From positions 16,629-54,939 of the forward strand of contig CACWNV010000036.1 of assembly GCA_902762325.1 (NCBI GenBank): a DNA stretch of 38,311 bases. The letters run 5' to 3'. Shown here in pieces: positions 30,801-38,311 of this stretch. Source of the stretch: an uncultured Prevotellaceae bacterium (GTDB lineage: Bacteria > Bacteroidota > Bacteroidia > Bacteroidales > Bacteroidaceae). A program made the position numbers and the translations under genes. The notes under the pieces were generated by a model. That model was not told the origin of the DNA. It was given only the letters and a program-made list of their open reading frames with translations, and made no database searches. The stretch's first letter is position 1, and every line of letters starts with the position of its first letter.

Positions 30801-31086
30801 CCCGAACACCATCTGGATCTCTAACCGTTATATGGAGAATGCTGACTACTTTAAGATCAAGACCGTTACGCTCGGTTACGACTTCAAGCGTCTTTGGAAG
30901 TCTTGCCCATTCCAGCAGCTCCGTCTCTATGTTCAGGCTCAGAACCTTTGCACATTCACAGGTTACACCGGCCTCGATCCTGAGGTAGGTAATTCAGGAG
31001 GTGGTACAAGCTGGGCATCTGGTATTGACCTCGGTCTTTATCCGACTCCCCGTACTTATTTGGTTGGTGCAAGTATTAAATTCTAA
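27853..31086 (+). CDS. susC-like: SusC-like TonB-dependent outer-membrane transporter
   Basis: The protein is 1077 residues, normal for SusC. The signal peptide ends ALAQ at about 26. A carboxypeptidase-regulatory-like domain (about 28-110) begins VKGTVSDEAGEPIIGASV. A DVVVVGYGT stretch marks the start of the plug, which carries YVIDGVAGG and GARAANGVILVTT (to about 235). The rest is the beta-barrel with a typical C-terminal strand ending in Phe. It imports oligosaccharides, here presumably decorated xylo-oligosaccharides, using TonB energy together with the SusD-like protein 14 nt downstream. Substrate is inferred from the adjacent enzyme operon. Confidence 0.93.
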   Translation: MWKSVFSRKLQLLLFLVCFIPLGALAQTVKGTVSDEAGEPIIGASVKVVGTSTGSVTDVNGQFSVNAASNARLAISYVGYITEEVNVAGRQNVDVVLKEDNTTLNDVVVVGYGTMKKKLVTGATVQVKGEDIAKLNTTNALEAMQSSTPGVQITQGSAQPGKGYKVYIRGIGTIGNSAPLYVIDGVAGGSLDDINPADIESIDVLKDAASAAIYGARAANGVILVTTRQGKAGKVEITYNGAIGWSNAYKRPQLLNAQQYMTIFDEFNFNTSGAKLDWSAYVPADILQKVADGWQGTDWWDVFKNKNAMQNNHSVTLTGGTDRSKFAMSYTYTGNEGIMGADMASYYKRHTVRLNSDHVLLKVKDFDAITIGENISLGFNKSHDLAEDGMYWSYVHSLLQTTPLMPQYADNGDIYIYQNLDDTPAYGQGWNPGLFNNPWENLTKGGFNSLAESRNFNGSATAFVTIQPIKGLRFRSQFNYSWGSGAYRNFGMPRAVSEGTGVTKSYNVSQSTWLNTNYSIENTITYDLPVFSGHKISAMVGQSYQSTGWSTNLGGSNKVAYGEQLATLKDWNSAWLSNIKLAAATDASLTGNPNDEEYLASWFGRVNWDYNETYMATLIMRYDGSSIFSDGHRWGAFPSISAGWVISNEPFMDSTKSWLDFLKIRASWGQNGNNRINKYQYLATVALSGDAGDSGYKFASDMETSTSGTPHTGAYANIVPNPEVTWETSEQLDLGFDARFLNNRLGLNFDWYKKTTKDWLIGGPLKAIYGTNPAYINGGDVRNTGVELALSWNDRVGKDFNYNIGVNLATNKNKVVRIANENHYLNGPGGVLSQGTEFLYRAEEGKPLGYFFGMSYSGIWQNQEQIDAARAAGKAVLDNAQPGDCIWDDWNGDGVITHAEGNITDRHEIGNPNPDVTLGINLGLTWRGLDFAINGAGAFGMQIMRSYRSFGDDPDQNYDTTILNRWHGEGTSNEQPRISATGHPNTIWISNRYMENADYFKIKTVTLGYDFKRLWKSCPFQQLRLYVQAQNLCTFTGYTGLDPEVGNSGGGTSWASGIDLGLYPTPRTYLVGASIKF

Positions 31087-31100
31087 TTCGACAATAAGTT

Positions 31101-33074
31101 ATGAAGAAATATATTTTATCATCGTTAGCTGTTTTATCAGCAACTTTGTTTATGACATCTTGTAACGACATGCTGGACACTGATCCGCGTGTTACAGAGA
31201 TGACTGCAGCTACTTTCCCGGGTAAACCTGCAGATGTTGAGGCAGAGATTGCAGCCATTTATAGCATCATGAATACGATGGGTGGTGGCGACTCTGATAA
31301 CCAGAATATCTTCTTCTGGTGGGAGGTGATGTCTGATGACTGCTACGGAAGCGGCGGTTTGCAGGACAACAAGGTGAAGTCTCTCCATCATCTGGTAGAG
31401 ATGAGCGTTAACCAGTATGAGACTCCTTTCATCCTTCTCTATGGCGGTATTTCTCGTGCCAACAGTACGATTGAGACCATCGACAATGTGGCCTGGGCTG
31501 AAAAGCAGAAGGGCTTGCGTGACCAGCTTCTTGGTGAGGCTTACTTCATGCGCGGTCTCTATTATCTCTGGCTTTCCCAGTTGTACGGCGATGTACCTTT
31601 GATTACTTCTACAGTCATTACTCCGGAGATGGAGCAGCAGGTTAAAGCAGAGGACGTGATTTATCCTCAGATTTTCTCTGACTTCGTATCTGCTATGAAC
31701 CTCATGGGAACCGAACGTGGAAAAGGTGACGGTCATGCCAATAAGTTCGCTGCCGAAGCATTCCTGGCTCGTGCCTATATGTTCTGGGCTGGCTTCTATA
31801 AGAATGCCGGTGAGCTTGCCAAGGCTGATGCAACTGTTGAACTTATTGAACAGGAAGGTTGTAAGGCACATACTCTTAATAAAGCTGAGGTTGTAGCTGC
31901 CCTGAAGGATGTTGTTGCCAATGGTGGTTACCAGCTCTGTCAGGACTTCCGTTCACTCTGGCAGTACTCTAACAGTCTGCTCTGGCAAGAGACACAGGAT
32001 GGTGGTGGTATCGTGGAAATCAAAGATATCAAAGACGATAAAGGAAATATCGTTGGAAAGGATACCGTCAGAACAGGTCACGCTTATGCGTTCATCAAGG
32101 ACATGGACAAGAAGAATTGCTTCGACCAGCCTGGTATGGGTAACGGAAACACCGAGGAAATCTTCCAGATTCAGTTCATGAATGCTTCTAAGTGGGCTAT
32201 CGGCGGAACCTATAATGCTCAGCGTATGTATTCTAACTACATCTCTGTATTCTGGGGTCTTCGTAACGGTGCTTCTAACCAGAATGGTGACCGTAACCTG
32301 ACTTATCCGTTCAACCAGGGTTGGGGACAGGGTACTCCTTCTTGCAATATCTGGGATGACTGGACAGCTGCTGAGATCAGTGGCGGTGCAGGTAAGGAAT
32401 ATACTGACCTCCGTAAGAAAGCTTCTCTGATTGACCTTGACAATGAACTTGTAGGCTATACATACGAGAAAGACGACTGCGAAGAGTCTGGCTATTCTGT
32501 AAAGAAGTATGCTGAAGTAAACCTTGACGCTTGTGCTGCTAACAACGACACATGGTGGTCTCAGTGTCCTGGCTATACCAGCAGTTCTCTTGACAACAAG
32601 ATGCAGGGTGACCACTTCCAGGACTTCTATCTGATGCGTTATTCTGACGTTCTTCTGATGCTTACCGAGCTTACCGGTGATGCTTCGTTCATGAATATTG
32701 TTCAGAAGCGTGCCGGCGTTCCTCAGACTCCTTACTCTTTGAAGGCTGTTCAGGATGAGCGTCGTTGGGAGTTTGCTTTCGAAGGCCTTCGTTTCAACGA
32801 TATGCGTCGTTGGACTGGAAACAAACCTTCTGAGGGTTCATACGCTCCTAAGGCTCTTCAGGCTCAGGCTGGTAAGAAGATTGTCTGCCTCGGTGATAAG
32901 GCCAACAAGCGTACGATGGCGCACATGACCTGCTCTTGGACTGAGCGTTATATCGCTACCAACGGCTTCCTCGCTAAGCCTCAGTCTCAGATTTCTCTGA
33001 TGAATGGTAAGCTTGAGCAGAACCCGGGCTGGGATGCTGCCGATGCTAAGACACAATATAAAACGCTTTATTAA
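31101..33074 (+). CDS. susD-like: SusD-like surface glycan-binding lipoprotein
   Basis: The lipobox (FMTSC) puts the lipidated Cys at 21, followed by the SusD start pattern NDMLDTDP. The 657-residue length fits the larger xylan-type SusD proteins. The alpha-helical TPR-like region contains LLGEAYFMRGLYYLWLSQLYGDVPL, a SusD hallmark, and the C-terminal region has DERRWEFAFEGLRFNDMRRW. It forms the lid of the SusC transporter and captures glycan. Many trimmed aromatic residues are present, but the glycan site cannot be defined from sequence alone. Confidence 0.93.
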   Translation: MKKYILSSLAVLSATLFMTSCNDMLDTDPRVTEMTAATFPGKPADVEAEIAAIYSIMNTMGGGDSDNQNIFFWWEVMSDDCYGSGGLQDNKVKSLHHLVEMSVNQYETPFILLYGGISRANSTIETIDNVAWAEKQKGLRDQLLGEAYFMRGLYYLWLSQLYGDVPLITSTVITPEMEQQVKAEDVIYPQIFSDFVSAMNLMGTERGKGDGHANKFAAEAFLARAYMFWAGFYKNAGELAKADATVELIEQEGCKAHTLNKAEVVAALKDVVANGGYQLCQDFRSLWQYSNSLLWQETQDGGGIVEIKDIKDDKGNIVGKDTVRTGHAYAFIKDMDKKNCFDQPGMGNGNTEEIFQIQFMNASKWAIGGTYNAQRMYSNYISVFWGLRNGASNQNGDRNLTYPFNQGWGQGTPSCNIWDDWTAAEISGGAGKEYTDLRKKASLIDLDNELVGYTYEKDDCEESGYSVKKYAEVNLDACAANNDTWWSQCPGYTSSSLDNKMQGDHFQDFYLMRYSDVLLMLTELTGDASFMNIVQKRAGVPQTPYSLKAVQDERRWEFAFEGLRFNDMRRWTGNKPSEGSYAPKALQAQAGKKIVCLGDKANKRTMAHMTCSWTERYIATNGFLAKPQSQISLMNGKLEQNPGWDAADAKTQYKTLY

Positions 33075-33096
33075 AACATTAATGTAAGTAATCAAT

Positions 33097-33828
33097 ATGA
33101 AAAAGATATTTTTGTTTATTGCCGCTGTATGTGCGTTTGCAGCCTGCGATCCTGTTCATGAGGATATCGGCAATGGCGGTCATATCACTGCAGATGAGCT
33201 TAGGCAGAAGACCAATGTCGTTGTCGACAAGGCAGCCGATGGCAAGAATGGTAATGTTATTTCTTGTATGACTTCAGCACCAGTCAATGCGAAGTGGGAT
33301 ATTGGAGGCAAGGAATTCATTGGCAACTTTGCTAAGAAGAAGATGAAGCTTGGTAATTATAAGGTTTATCTTTATGCTCTTTGTGCCGATGGTACCCAGC
33401 TTAAGGATAGTTTCGAAATCCAGTGTCAGACTATTACCGATCCGCTCACAAGGTACTATATCTATGGTGAAGATCCAGTAGCTCAGCCACCATTCAATCC
33501 CGGAGCATGGAACGCACCCGCAATGCGCTTCAGTGATAGCGAAGGTCAGCATTTCCCATATCTTTCTGACGACGTTTATTGGGGATTCAAGACCCTTATC
33601 ATGGATGTCTCAAATGCTACCTCTGATTGTACGATGATGGTGCATAATGGTTGGTGGAGTGCTACCTATTATGATAATGTACCTGTCGTGAACGGTCCTA
33701 ATGAGATCCAACTCACCGAGGCAATTGCCAAGGACTGTGCAAAGGGTAACGGCGGTGCAGGAAAAGACCTTCAGTTCCTGATCAAATCTGGTGATTGCAC
33801 CGTTAACTCTGTTTACTATGAGGAATAA
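33097..33828 (+). CDS. Small surface lipoprotein, probable glycan-binding accessory
   Basis: 243 residues with a lipobox ending at Cys17 (FAAC) followed by Asp. Residues about 35-115 resemble a PKD/Ig-like domain, as in the N-terminal half of SusE/SGBP proteins. Residues about 135-243 form a second beta-rich domain with many Trp/Tyr residues (YWGF, GWWSATYYDN) suited to sugar binding. It follows susD by 22 nt and ends at the operon terminator, the position where surface glycan-binding proteins usually sit. It is much shorter than XusE-type or classic SusE/F proteins and I do not recognise an exact family. Confidence 0.7.
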   Translation: MKKIFLFIAAVCAFAACDPVHEDIGNGGHITADELRQKTNVVVDKAADGKNGNVISCMTSAPVNAKWDIGGKEFIGNFAKKKMKLGNYKVYLYALCADGTQLKDSFEIQCQTITDPLTRYYIYGEDPVAQPPFNPGAWNAPAMRFSDSEGQHFPYLSDDVYWGFKTLIMDVSNATSDCTMMVHNGWWSATYYDNVPVVNGPNEIQLTEAIAKDCAKGNGGAGKDLQFLIKSGDCTVNSVYYEE

Positions 33829-33855
33829 CCGTTCCTTATCGGTATAATAAAAATA

Positions 33856-33884
33856 GGCTGGCTCAATTAATGAGCCAGCCTTTT
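33856..33884 (+). terminator. Rho-independent terminator after susCD
   Basis: A perfect 10-bp stem (GGCTGGCTCA, 33856-33865, with TGAGCCAGCC, 33871-33880), loop ATTAA, then TTTT. It ends only 11 nt before the next start codon at 33896, leaving no space for a promoter between. Confidence 0.9.
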
Positions 33885-33895
33885 AAAGCAATAAT

Positions 33896-35689
33896 ATGAT
33901 AAACAAAAGTAAAGCATCCGGTGCCATCCTCTGTGTAAGTCTGTTGGCTTTCATTTTATTTGTTGTATATATACTATACATCAATCAGGAAATGTTCTAT
34001 ACGGTACATGACCGTTCTGAGTTTCTCTACGGGGCACCATTCTTCCAATCCCTCATGCTGAAGCCTTTCGGTCTGATGCAGTATGTGGGAGCATGGCTCA
34101 CACAGTTCTTCTATCATCCTGCCTTAGGTACAGGTATGCTGGCTGCTATCTGGGCACTTATATTCTTTGTGGGTACCAAAGCATTCCGGTTACAGGGAAG
34201 CGCCTCTGCGCTGATGCTCTTGCCTGTTGCCTGCCTGCTTGTCTCTGTTGTCGATTTAGGCTACTGGGTCTATATCTCTCCAATCAGAGGCTATTGGTTC
34301 TCGCAATCGGTGGGTTATCTCGTCATGTTGCTGCTCTTGTGGGCAGCCCGCTGCACCCCACGCAAATGGCATATTGTCTGGTATCTGCTTGCCTTCTGCA
34401 TCTATCCAGTACTTGGGTGGTTTGCCTTGCTTTTTGTCTTATGTCTTGTCTTTACTGAGAAACCGACCTGGCGGGAAGCTCTGGGTATCATCCTCCTTCT
34501 CTTTACTGCTGCTATCTGGCATTCTCAGCTATATTCGGATATGAAATCCGATGATGTCATGCTGGCAGGCCTGCCTCGCTTCATAACGCCAGTCGATAGC
34601 AGCGCACATCTCACCATCCCGTTCTGGGTGCTTGCTGCCGTCTCTGTGCTTCTACCGCTATGTGGCGGTTTCCTGGTCAAGGCTGGAGCGAAGGTCAAGT
34701 GGATTATCCCCGTGTTGAGTGCCGTTGCAGGTATCGTCTTTACCTTGTCGCTGATGTACTATGACCAGAACTATATCGACGAGATGCGTATGGTGCGCTA
34801 TGCTTCCGACGATAACTGGAAGGAGGTTCTTAGTATGGCTGAGAAGACCAAGAGACCGACCCGCACGATGGTATTTCTCAAGAATATAGCCCTGATGAAC
34901 GAGGGTGGTTTGCTCGACCGTTCGTTCAAATTGGGTAACGATGGAGAAAACCTTAACAACCCGGATTCGCTCCATGTCAGCCTTTTAGATATCGCATCGC
35001 CGCTGGTCTATTACAACTACGGTATGATGAATGAAGGCATCCGTCTGAGTTACGAGAATGGCATACAAGCCGGCATGTCGCCCTTCTATCTGAAGATGCT
35101 TTCACGCTGTGCTCAGGCTACTGGAGAAAAGCAGTTACAGGAGCGCTATACAAGCATGTTGAATCATAATCTGTTCTATGGCAACTGGAAGCCCGCTCCC
35201 GTCACCAAAAAGATCAGCGAACTGCAACATGCGTACAATGATGAGCTCATCGGCGTAGAGAACAGTGACAGCTATATTGTCAACAGCGTCAGTCTCTGGA
35301 ACGACACCGTCAGCAAGGCGGCTTCAGAACAGGCGTTGTTCTATTCCATGATGCGCTGCGACTCACGTCGTTTCTGGGCTTCGCTACGCAACTTTGTGAA
35401 GTCGCACATGGACGAGGAGTTTCCTGTTCATGCTCAGGAGGCCTATATCCTGTATATGGATAAAGCACCGGAGCAAAAGCGTATCTTCCTTCCTATCCAG
35501 CAGGCCGTCTACGACCGTTACACTCAGTTCTGGAAGGCAATTGAAAGCTTTGCAGTACCTGGAATGAAAATTGACGAGGTAGGCGAGAAGTTGCGTAAAG
35601 ATTTTGGAGATACCTACTGGTGGTACAACCTCTTCGGAAAAAAGTTCTTTATTGCACAAGGTAGGTTTGATAATGAAATTCCGTCATAA
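33896..35689 (+). CDS. Polytopic membrane protein, DUF6057-like
   Basis: 597 residues. About eight hydrophobic segments lie in the first half (roughly 10-30, 76-96, 103-122, 136-151, 158-186, 195-210, 241-261, 268-287). The second half (about 300-597) is soluble, helix-rich and TPR-like. I recall Bacteroidetes proteins of this type as DUF6057, without known function. The start at 33896 keeps the first membrane segment; the next Met would lose it. The downstream lipoprotein starts 7 nt after the stop, and a second protein of the same type follows it. The layout (MEMBRANE + exported lipoprotein + MEMBRANE) suggests a complex at the inner membrane or periplasm. The family name is from memory. 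Confidence 0.72.
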   Translation: MINKSKASGAILCVSLLAFILFVVYILYINQEMFYTVHDRSEFLYGAPFFQSLMLKPFGLMQYVGAWLTQFFYHPALGTGMLAAIWALIFFVGTKAFRLQGSASALMLLPVACLLVSVVDLGYWVYISPIRGYWFSQSVGYLVMLLLLWAARCTPRKWHIVWYLLAFCIYPVLGWFALLFVLCLVFTEKPTWREALGIILLLFTAAIWHSQLYSDMKSDDVMLAGLPRFITPVDSSAHLTIPFWVLAAVSVLLPLCGGFLVKAGAKVKWIIPVLSAVAGIVFTLSLMYYDQNYIDEMRMVRYASDDNWKEVLSMAEKTKRPTRTMVFLKNIALMNEGGLLDRSFKLGNDGENLNNPDSLHVSLLDIASPLVYYNYGMMNEGIRLSYENGIQAGMSPFYLKMLSRCAQATGEKQLQERYTSMLNHNLFYGNWKPAPVTKKISELQHAYNDELIGVENSDSYIVNSVSLWNDTVSKAASEQALFYSMMRCDSRRFWASLRNFVKSHMDEEFPVHAQEAYILYMDKAPEQKRIFLPIQQAVYDRYTQFWKAIESFAVPGMKIDEVGEKLRKDFGDTYWWYNLFGKKFFIAQGRFDNEIPS

Positions 35690-35696
35690 GATAATT

Positions 35697-37187
35697 ATGA
35701 AAAGATATATCCACTTCTATTTCCAGCTTCTGGCTGTAGCCCTGTTGTTCTTGTCATCGTGTGTAAGTCACCCCGATGTGCCTTATTCATCAAAAGAGAC
35801 AAAGAGCCTGCCAGACATCTTCCCCGACTATTGCGATGTCACCGTGCCTTACAACATTGCACCGCTCAACTTCATGCTCCCTGCTGACCAGTATGAGGAA
35901 TGTGTGGCACGTATCAGCACACCCGACGGACAGCAGCAGACTTACGGTAAAGGCGTGAAGGTACAGATACCCCAGTCGGACTGGCATATCATGCTTGCTG
36001 CCTCGAAGGGCAAGAGCATCAAGGTTGAGGTCTGGGGAAAGAAAGAGGGCGAATGGCTGTCGTTCAACCCGTTTGAAATACATGTTGCCGAACAGCCAAT
36101 CGACGAATACCTGTCGTATCGTACCATAGAACCATCGTATGTGGCATGGGACTACATGGAGATAGTTCAGCGCAATGTCACTTCGTTCGAGGAGTCACAG
36201 ATCTTCAACAACGCGATTACAAGTAATGAAAGGGCAAAAGGCCAGTGCATCAACTGCCACAGCTATCAGAACTATAAGACCGATAACATGCTCTTTCACG
36301 TCCGTCTCTCTAATGCCGGTACCGTTTTTGTGAACGATGGAAAAGTCTCGAGAGTCAATCTGAAGCGCGACTATACCATCTCTGGAGGTGCTTATCCTGC
36401 ATGGCACCCGACAGCCAAGCTGGTAGCCTTTGCTGCCTGCAAGACACGTCAGGCCTTCCATACGGCAAATCATAACAAGATTGAGGTCTTCGATCTTGCC
36501 AGCGACCTGATTCTCTATGACGTAAATACCGACTCGGTAACCATCATCTGCAACGACTCCACCCTTCTTGAGGTGTATCCTACATGGTCGCCTGACGGCA
36601 AGTATCTCTATTACTGTAAGACGACTCCGCTTCCTGAAGAGCTGCGCGACAAGGATATCCGATTCACCTATGAGAAAGTGCAATACAACCTCTATCGTCG
36701 TCCGTTCGACTTGGCAACGCACAGCTTCGGTGACGAGGAACTCGTTTATGATGCCGTCTCGTCTGACAAGAGCGCCACATTGCCACGCGTTAGTCCCGAC
36801 GGGCGCTATCTGCTCTTTGCCCAGGGACAGTATGGCTGTTTCCATATCAGGCATAACGATGCCGACGCTGTTTGTATACCGCTTGACGGACAGAATCCTT
36901 CGCCCATCGACCTTTCCAAACTGAACAGCAAAGATTTTGCTGACAGCTATCCGACTTGGTCGAGCAACGGACACTGGATTATGTGTTCCAGTCGTCGGGG
37001 TGATGGCAATTACAGCCGTGTCTATTTCTCCTATTTCAACAATGGGAAAGTGGAAAAGGCATTTATGCTGCCGCAGGAGGACCCAGAGCATAACAACGTC
37101 TTCCTGAAGTGCTATAACCGTCCGGAGTTCATGGTCGAACCTGTTAAAATCAGTGTCGAAGAGTTCAGCCGGGTGTTTGACAAATAA
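35697..37187 (+). CDS. PD40/TolB-like lipoprotein with CXXCH haem motif
   Basis: The frame is open from 35604, but the ATG at 35697 starts a lipoprotein signal with Cys22 (LSSC), giving 496 residues and a 7-nt gap to the previous stop. One haem c motif, CINCH, occupies 184-188. The C-terminal half contains at least four beta-propeller blades of PD40 type: AYPAWHPTAKLVAFA, YPTWSPDGKYLYYC, LPRVSPDGRYLLFA and YPTWSSNGHWIMC. Similar genes are often annotated in Bacteroidetes as cytochrome c biosynthesis or TolB-like proteins. Nothing ties it to xylan breakdown. A single attached haem in a periplasm-facing propeller lipoprotein suggests redox sensing or transfer, which is a guess. Confidence 0.78.
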   Translation: MKRYIHFYFQLLAVALLFLSSCVSHPDVPYSSKETKSLPDIFPDYCDVTVPYNIAPLNFMLPADQYEECVARISTPDGQQQTYGKGVKVQIPQSDWHIMLAASKGKSIKVEVWGKKEGEWLSFNPFEIHVAEQPIDEYLSYRTIEPSYVAWDYMEIVQRNVTSFEESQIFNNAITSNERAKGQCINCHSYQNYKTDNMLFHVRLSNAGTVFVNDGKVSRVNLKRDYTISGGAYPAWHPTAKLVAFAACKTRQAFHTANHNKIEVFDLASDLILYDVNTDSVTIICNDSTLLEVYPTWSPDGKYLYYCKTTPLPEELRDKDIRFTYEKVQYNLYRRPFDLATHSFGDEELVYDAVSSDKSATLPRVSPDGRYLLFAQGQYGCFHIRHNDADAVCIPLDGQNPSPIDLSKLNSKDFADSYPTWSSNGHWIMCSSRRGDGNYSRVYFSYFNNGKVEKAFMLPQEDPEHNNVFLKCYNRPEFMVEPVKISVEEFSRVFDK

Positions 37188-37193
37188 GTTCAA

Positions 37194-38311
37194 ATGAAGA
37201 ATATACGTATTATATATACGCTCCTTTTCGGAGTGGCAGTCCTTCTCTTTTTCGGACTCGCCTATCCGCATCATCTGCATTATCAGGAGCAGTTCCAGCT
37301 TTTCCTCTTCGACCGTGCCTACGTGTGGGATGTTGTTAGGCTGCCCGGTGGCTTCGCCGACCTGCTGGGACGCTTCTGCACACAGTTCTTCCTATTTGCC
37401 TGGGTGGGGGCTCTTATCATCGGAGTCCTGCTTTCGGTGGTGCAGCTCCTGACGCTACTACTCATTGACCATTCACCATTGACCATTGACCATTCTGCTG
37501 CGCACTCGAAAGCGAATAATGTTCAATGTTCAATGTTCAATGTTCAATGGATATATGGTCTCAGTTTTGTGCCTTCGTTTCTGCTCTGGCTCTTCCTGCT
37601 TGATGAGAATGCGCTGTTGGGTGGAGTATGGGCAGTCTTACTCACGCTTCTCACTACTTGGATCTTCGACAAGTTGTCAGACGGTTGGCTGAAGCGTGTC
37701 CTGCTCATTGCCGCCATTCCTGTACTCTATTGGATGGTGGGTCCTGTCTGCGTGGTGTTCTTTCTCCTGCAGGCTCCGTTGAAGAAGATTGACAATCCTC
37801 ATTCTGAGTCCACTGCATGGTATTATGGTGTGTTCGTGCTGTTGGCGATTATGATCGTCATCCTGTCATATTACCTCCCGGTACCTGCCGGCAACCTATG
37901 GTCAGGCATCCATTACCATCGCTATCCGACGGAAGTCCCTGTGCTGCTTTGGGCTGCGTCCCTGTCCATCTTTGTCCTCGCACTCATTAGTCGTGCCTGT
38001 CATCGTTGGGCAAACGCTCCGAGCCGCCCTGTTGTGACCCTCCTCTCCTTTGTGGTGGTGGCTGTTGCTATGGGGTGTCTCATCTGGAAGAACAGTAATT
38101 TCAAGGCAGAAAAGGTGATGCAATATGACTTCATGGCACGCCATCAGCAGTGGAACCGCATACTTGAAACTATCAGTACTGAAAAGCCCAACAACCAGAT
38201 CGGCGTGACGGTGCAGAATCTTGCCTTGGCGATGCGTGGCATGCTCGCCGATCACATGTTCGAATATCACCAGAACGGTCTCTTTGGTCTTCTTCCCGAT
38301 GTAGGGACCGA
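37194..38311 (+). CDS. Second DUF6057-like membrane protein, truncated by window end
   Basis: Open from the ATG at 37194 to the last base, 372 codons without a stop. It aligns with the gene at 33896: the N-terminal hydrophobic segment, then FLFDRAYVWDVVRLPGGFADLLGRFCTQFF matched by YGAPFFQSLMLKPFGLMQYVGAWLTQFF in part; the region after the last membrane segment (EKVMQYDFMARHQQWNRILE) matches VRYASDDNWKEVLSMAE. It starts 7 nt after the PD40 gene's stop. Between the second and third membrane segments an in-frame stretch of about 30 codons (37461-37550) consists of intergenic-type repeats and is absent from the first copy. Confidence 0.78.
   Translation, partial: MKNIRIIYTLLFGVAVLLFFGLAYPHHLHYQEQFQLFLFDRAYVWDVVRLPGGFADLLGRFCTQFFLFAWVGALIIGVLLSVVQLLTLLLIDHSPLTIDHSAAHSKANNVQCSMFNVQWIYGLSFVPSFLLWLFLLDENALLGGVWAVLLTLLTTWIFDKLSDGWLKRVLLIAAIPVLYWMVGPVCVVFFLLQAPLKKIDNPHSESTAWYYGVFVLLAIMIVILSYYLPVPAGNLWSGIHYHRYPTEVPVLLWAASLSIFVLALISRACHRWANAPSRPVVTLLSFVVVAVAMGCLIWKNSNFKAEKVMQYDFMARHQQWNRILETISTEKPNNQIGVTVQNLALAMRGMLADHMFEYHQNGLFGLLPDVGT
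37464..37550. repeat. Short tandem repeats inserted inside a gene
   Basis: TTGACCATTCACCATTGACC and further TTGACCATT copies (37464-37494) face GTTCAAT tandem copies (37521-37550, four units). The two halves are related in inverted sense (GGTCAATG against GTTCAATG). Such repeats are usually intergenic in Prevotella and Bacteroides. Here they are read in frame as a hydrophilic loop between two membrane segments. Confidence 0.75.

Noticed and set aside
36195-37280. Minus-strand open frame of 361 codons
   Set aside because: It lies opposite the PD40 lipoprotein gene, whose motifs and lipobox are clear; the minus frame shows no known motif.

Overview
The window looks like a chromosomal piece of a Prevotella-type gut or rumen Bacteroidales. 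The signs are a SusC/SusD pair, secreted multi-domain glycanases with N-terminal signal peptides, Bacteroidetes -7 boxes (TAnnTTTG), weak Shine-Dalgarno sites, and palindromic intergenic repeats of the kind seen in Prevotella. Nearly everything real is on the + strand. Family calls come from motifs and remembered families; no database search was run.

Region 1 (1-483) holds a degenerate array of six 22-bp palindromic units and then a promoter. Region 2 (484-25949) is one long apparent operon of 14 genes for decorated glucurono-arabinoxylan. In order these are: CE6-CE1 esterase; GH43-CE15; GH95; GH43-CBM6; a broken GH43; GH97; GH8 exo-oligoxylanase; type-B carboxylesterase; three cytoplasmic enzymes (L-galactose-dehydrogenase-like aldo/keto reductase, amidohydrolase-type lactonase, zinc alcohol dehydrogenase); a second GH97; a double GH43-CBM6; and GH10-CE1. 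A strong terminator closes it. The esterases would remove acetyl, feruloyl and glucuronoyl ester groups, GH10 would cut the backbone, and GH43/GH95/GH97 would remove side chains. GH8 would trim xylo-oligosaccharides, and the cytoplasmic trio would oxidise a released L-sugar.

Region 3 (25950-27852) has no gene. It contains five tandem 35/36-bp repeats, a long imperfect inverted repeat, a run of GC-rich hairpins, an inverted copy of the left-end 22-bp array, and an AT-rich leader with a promoter. Region 4 (27853-33884) is susC, susD and a small lipoprotein, ended by a terminator. Region 5 (33896-38311) is a separate three-gene unit: a polytopic membrane protein with a soluble C-terminal half, a lipoprotein with TolB/PD40-like repeats and one CXXCH haem motif, and a second membrane protein of the first type that runs off the window and carries a repeat inserted in frame.

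The most interesting points are: (i) a coherent route for L-galactose release and oxidation inside a xylan operon, including a Thr in GH95 where fucosidases have His; (ii) the inverted pair of 22-bp arrays bracketing the enzyme operon, whose 7-nt cores are built from about five trinucleotide words; (iii) the membrane protein / haem-motif lipoprotein / membrane protein unit of unknown function; and (iv) a GH43 gene with two internal deletions.
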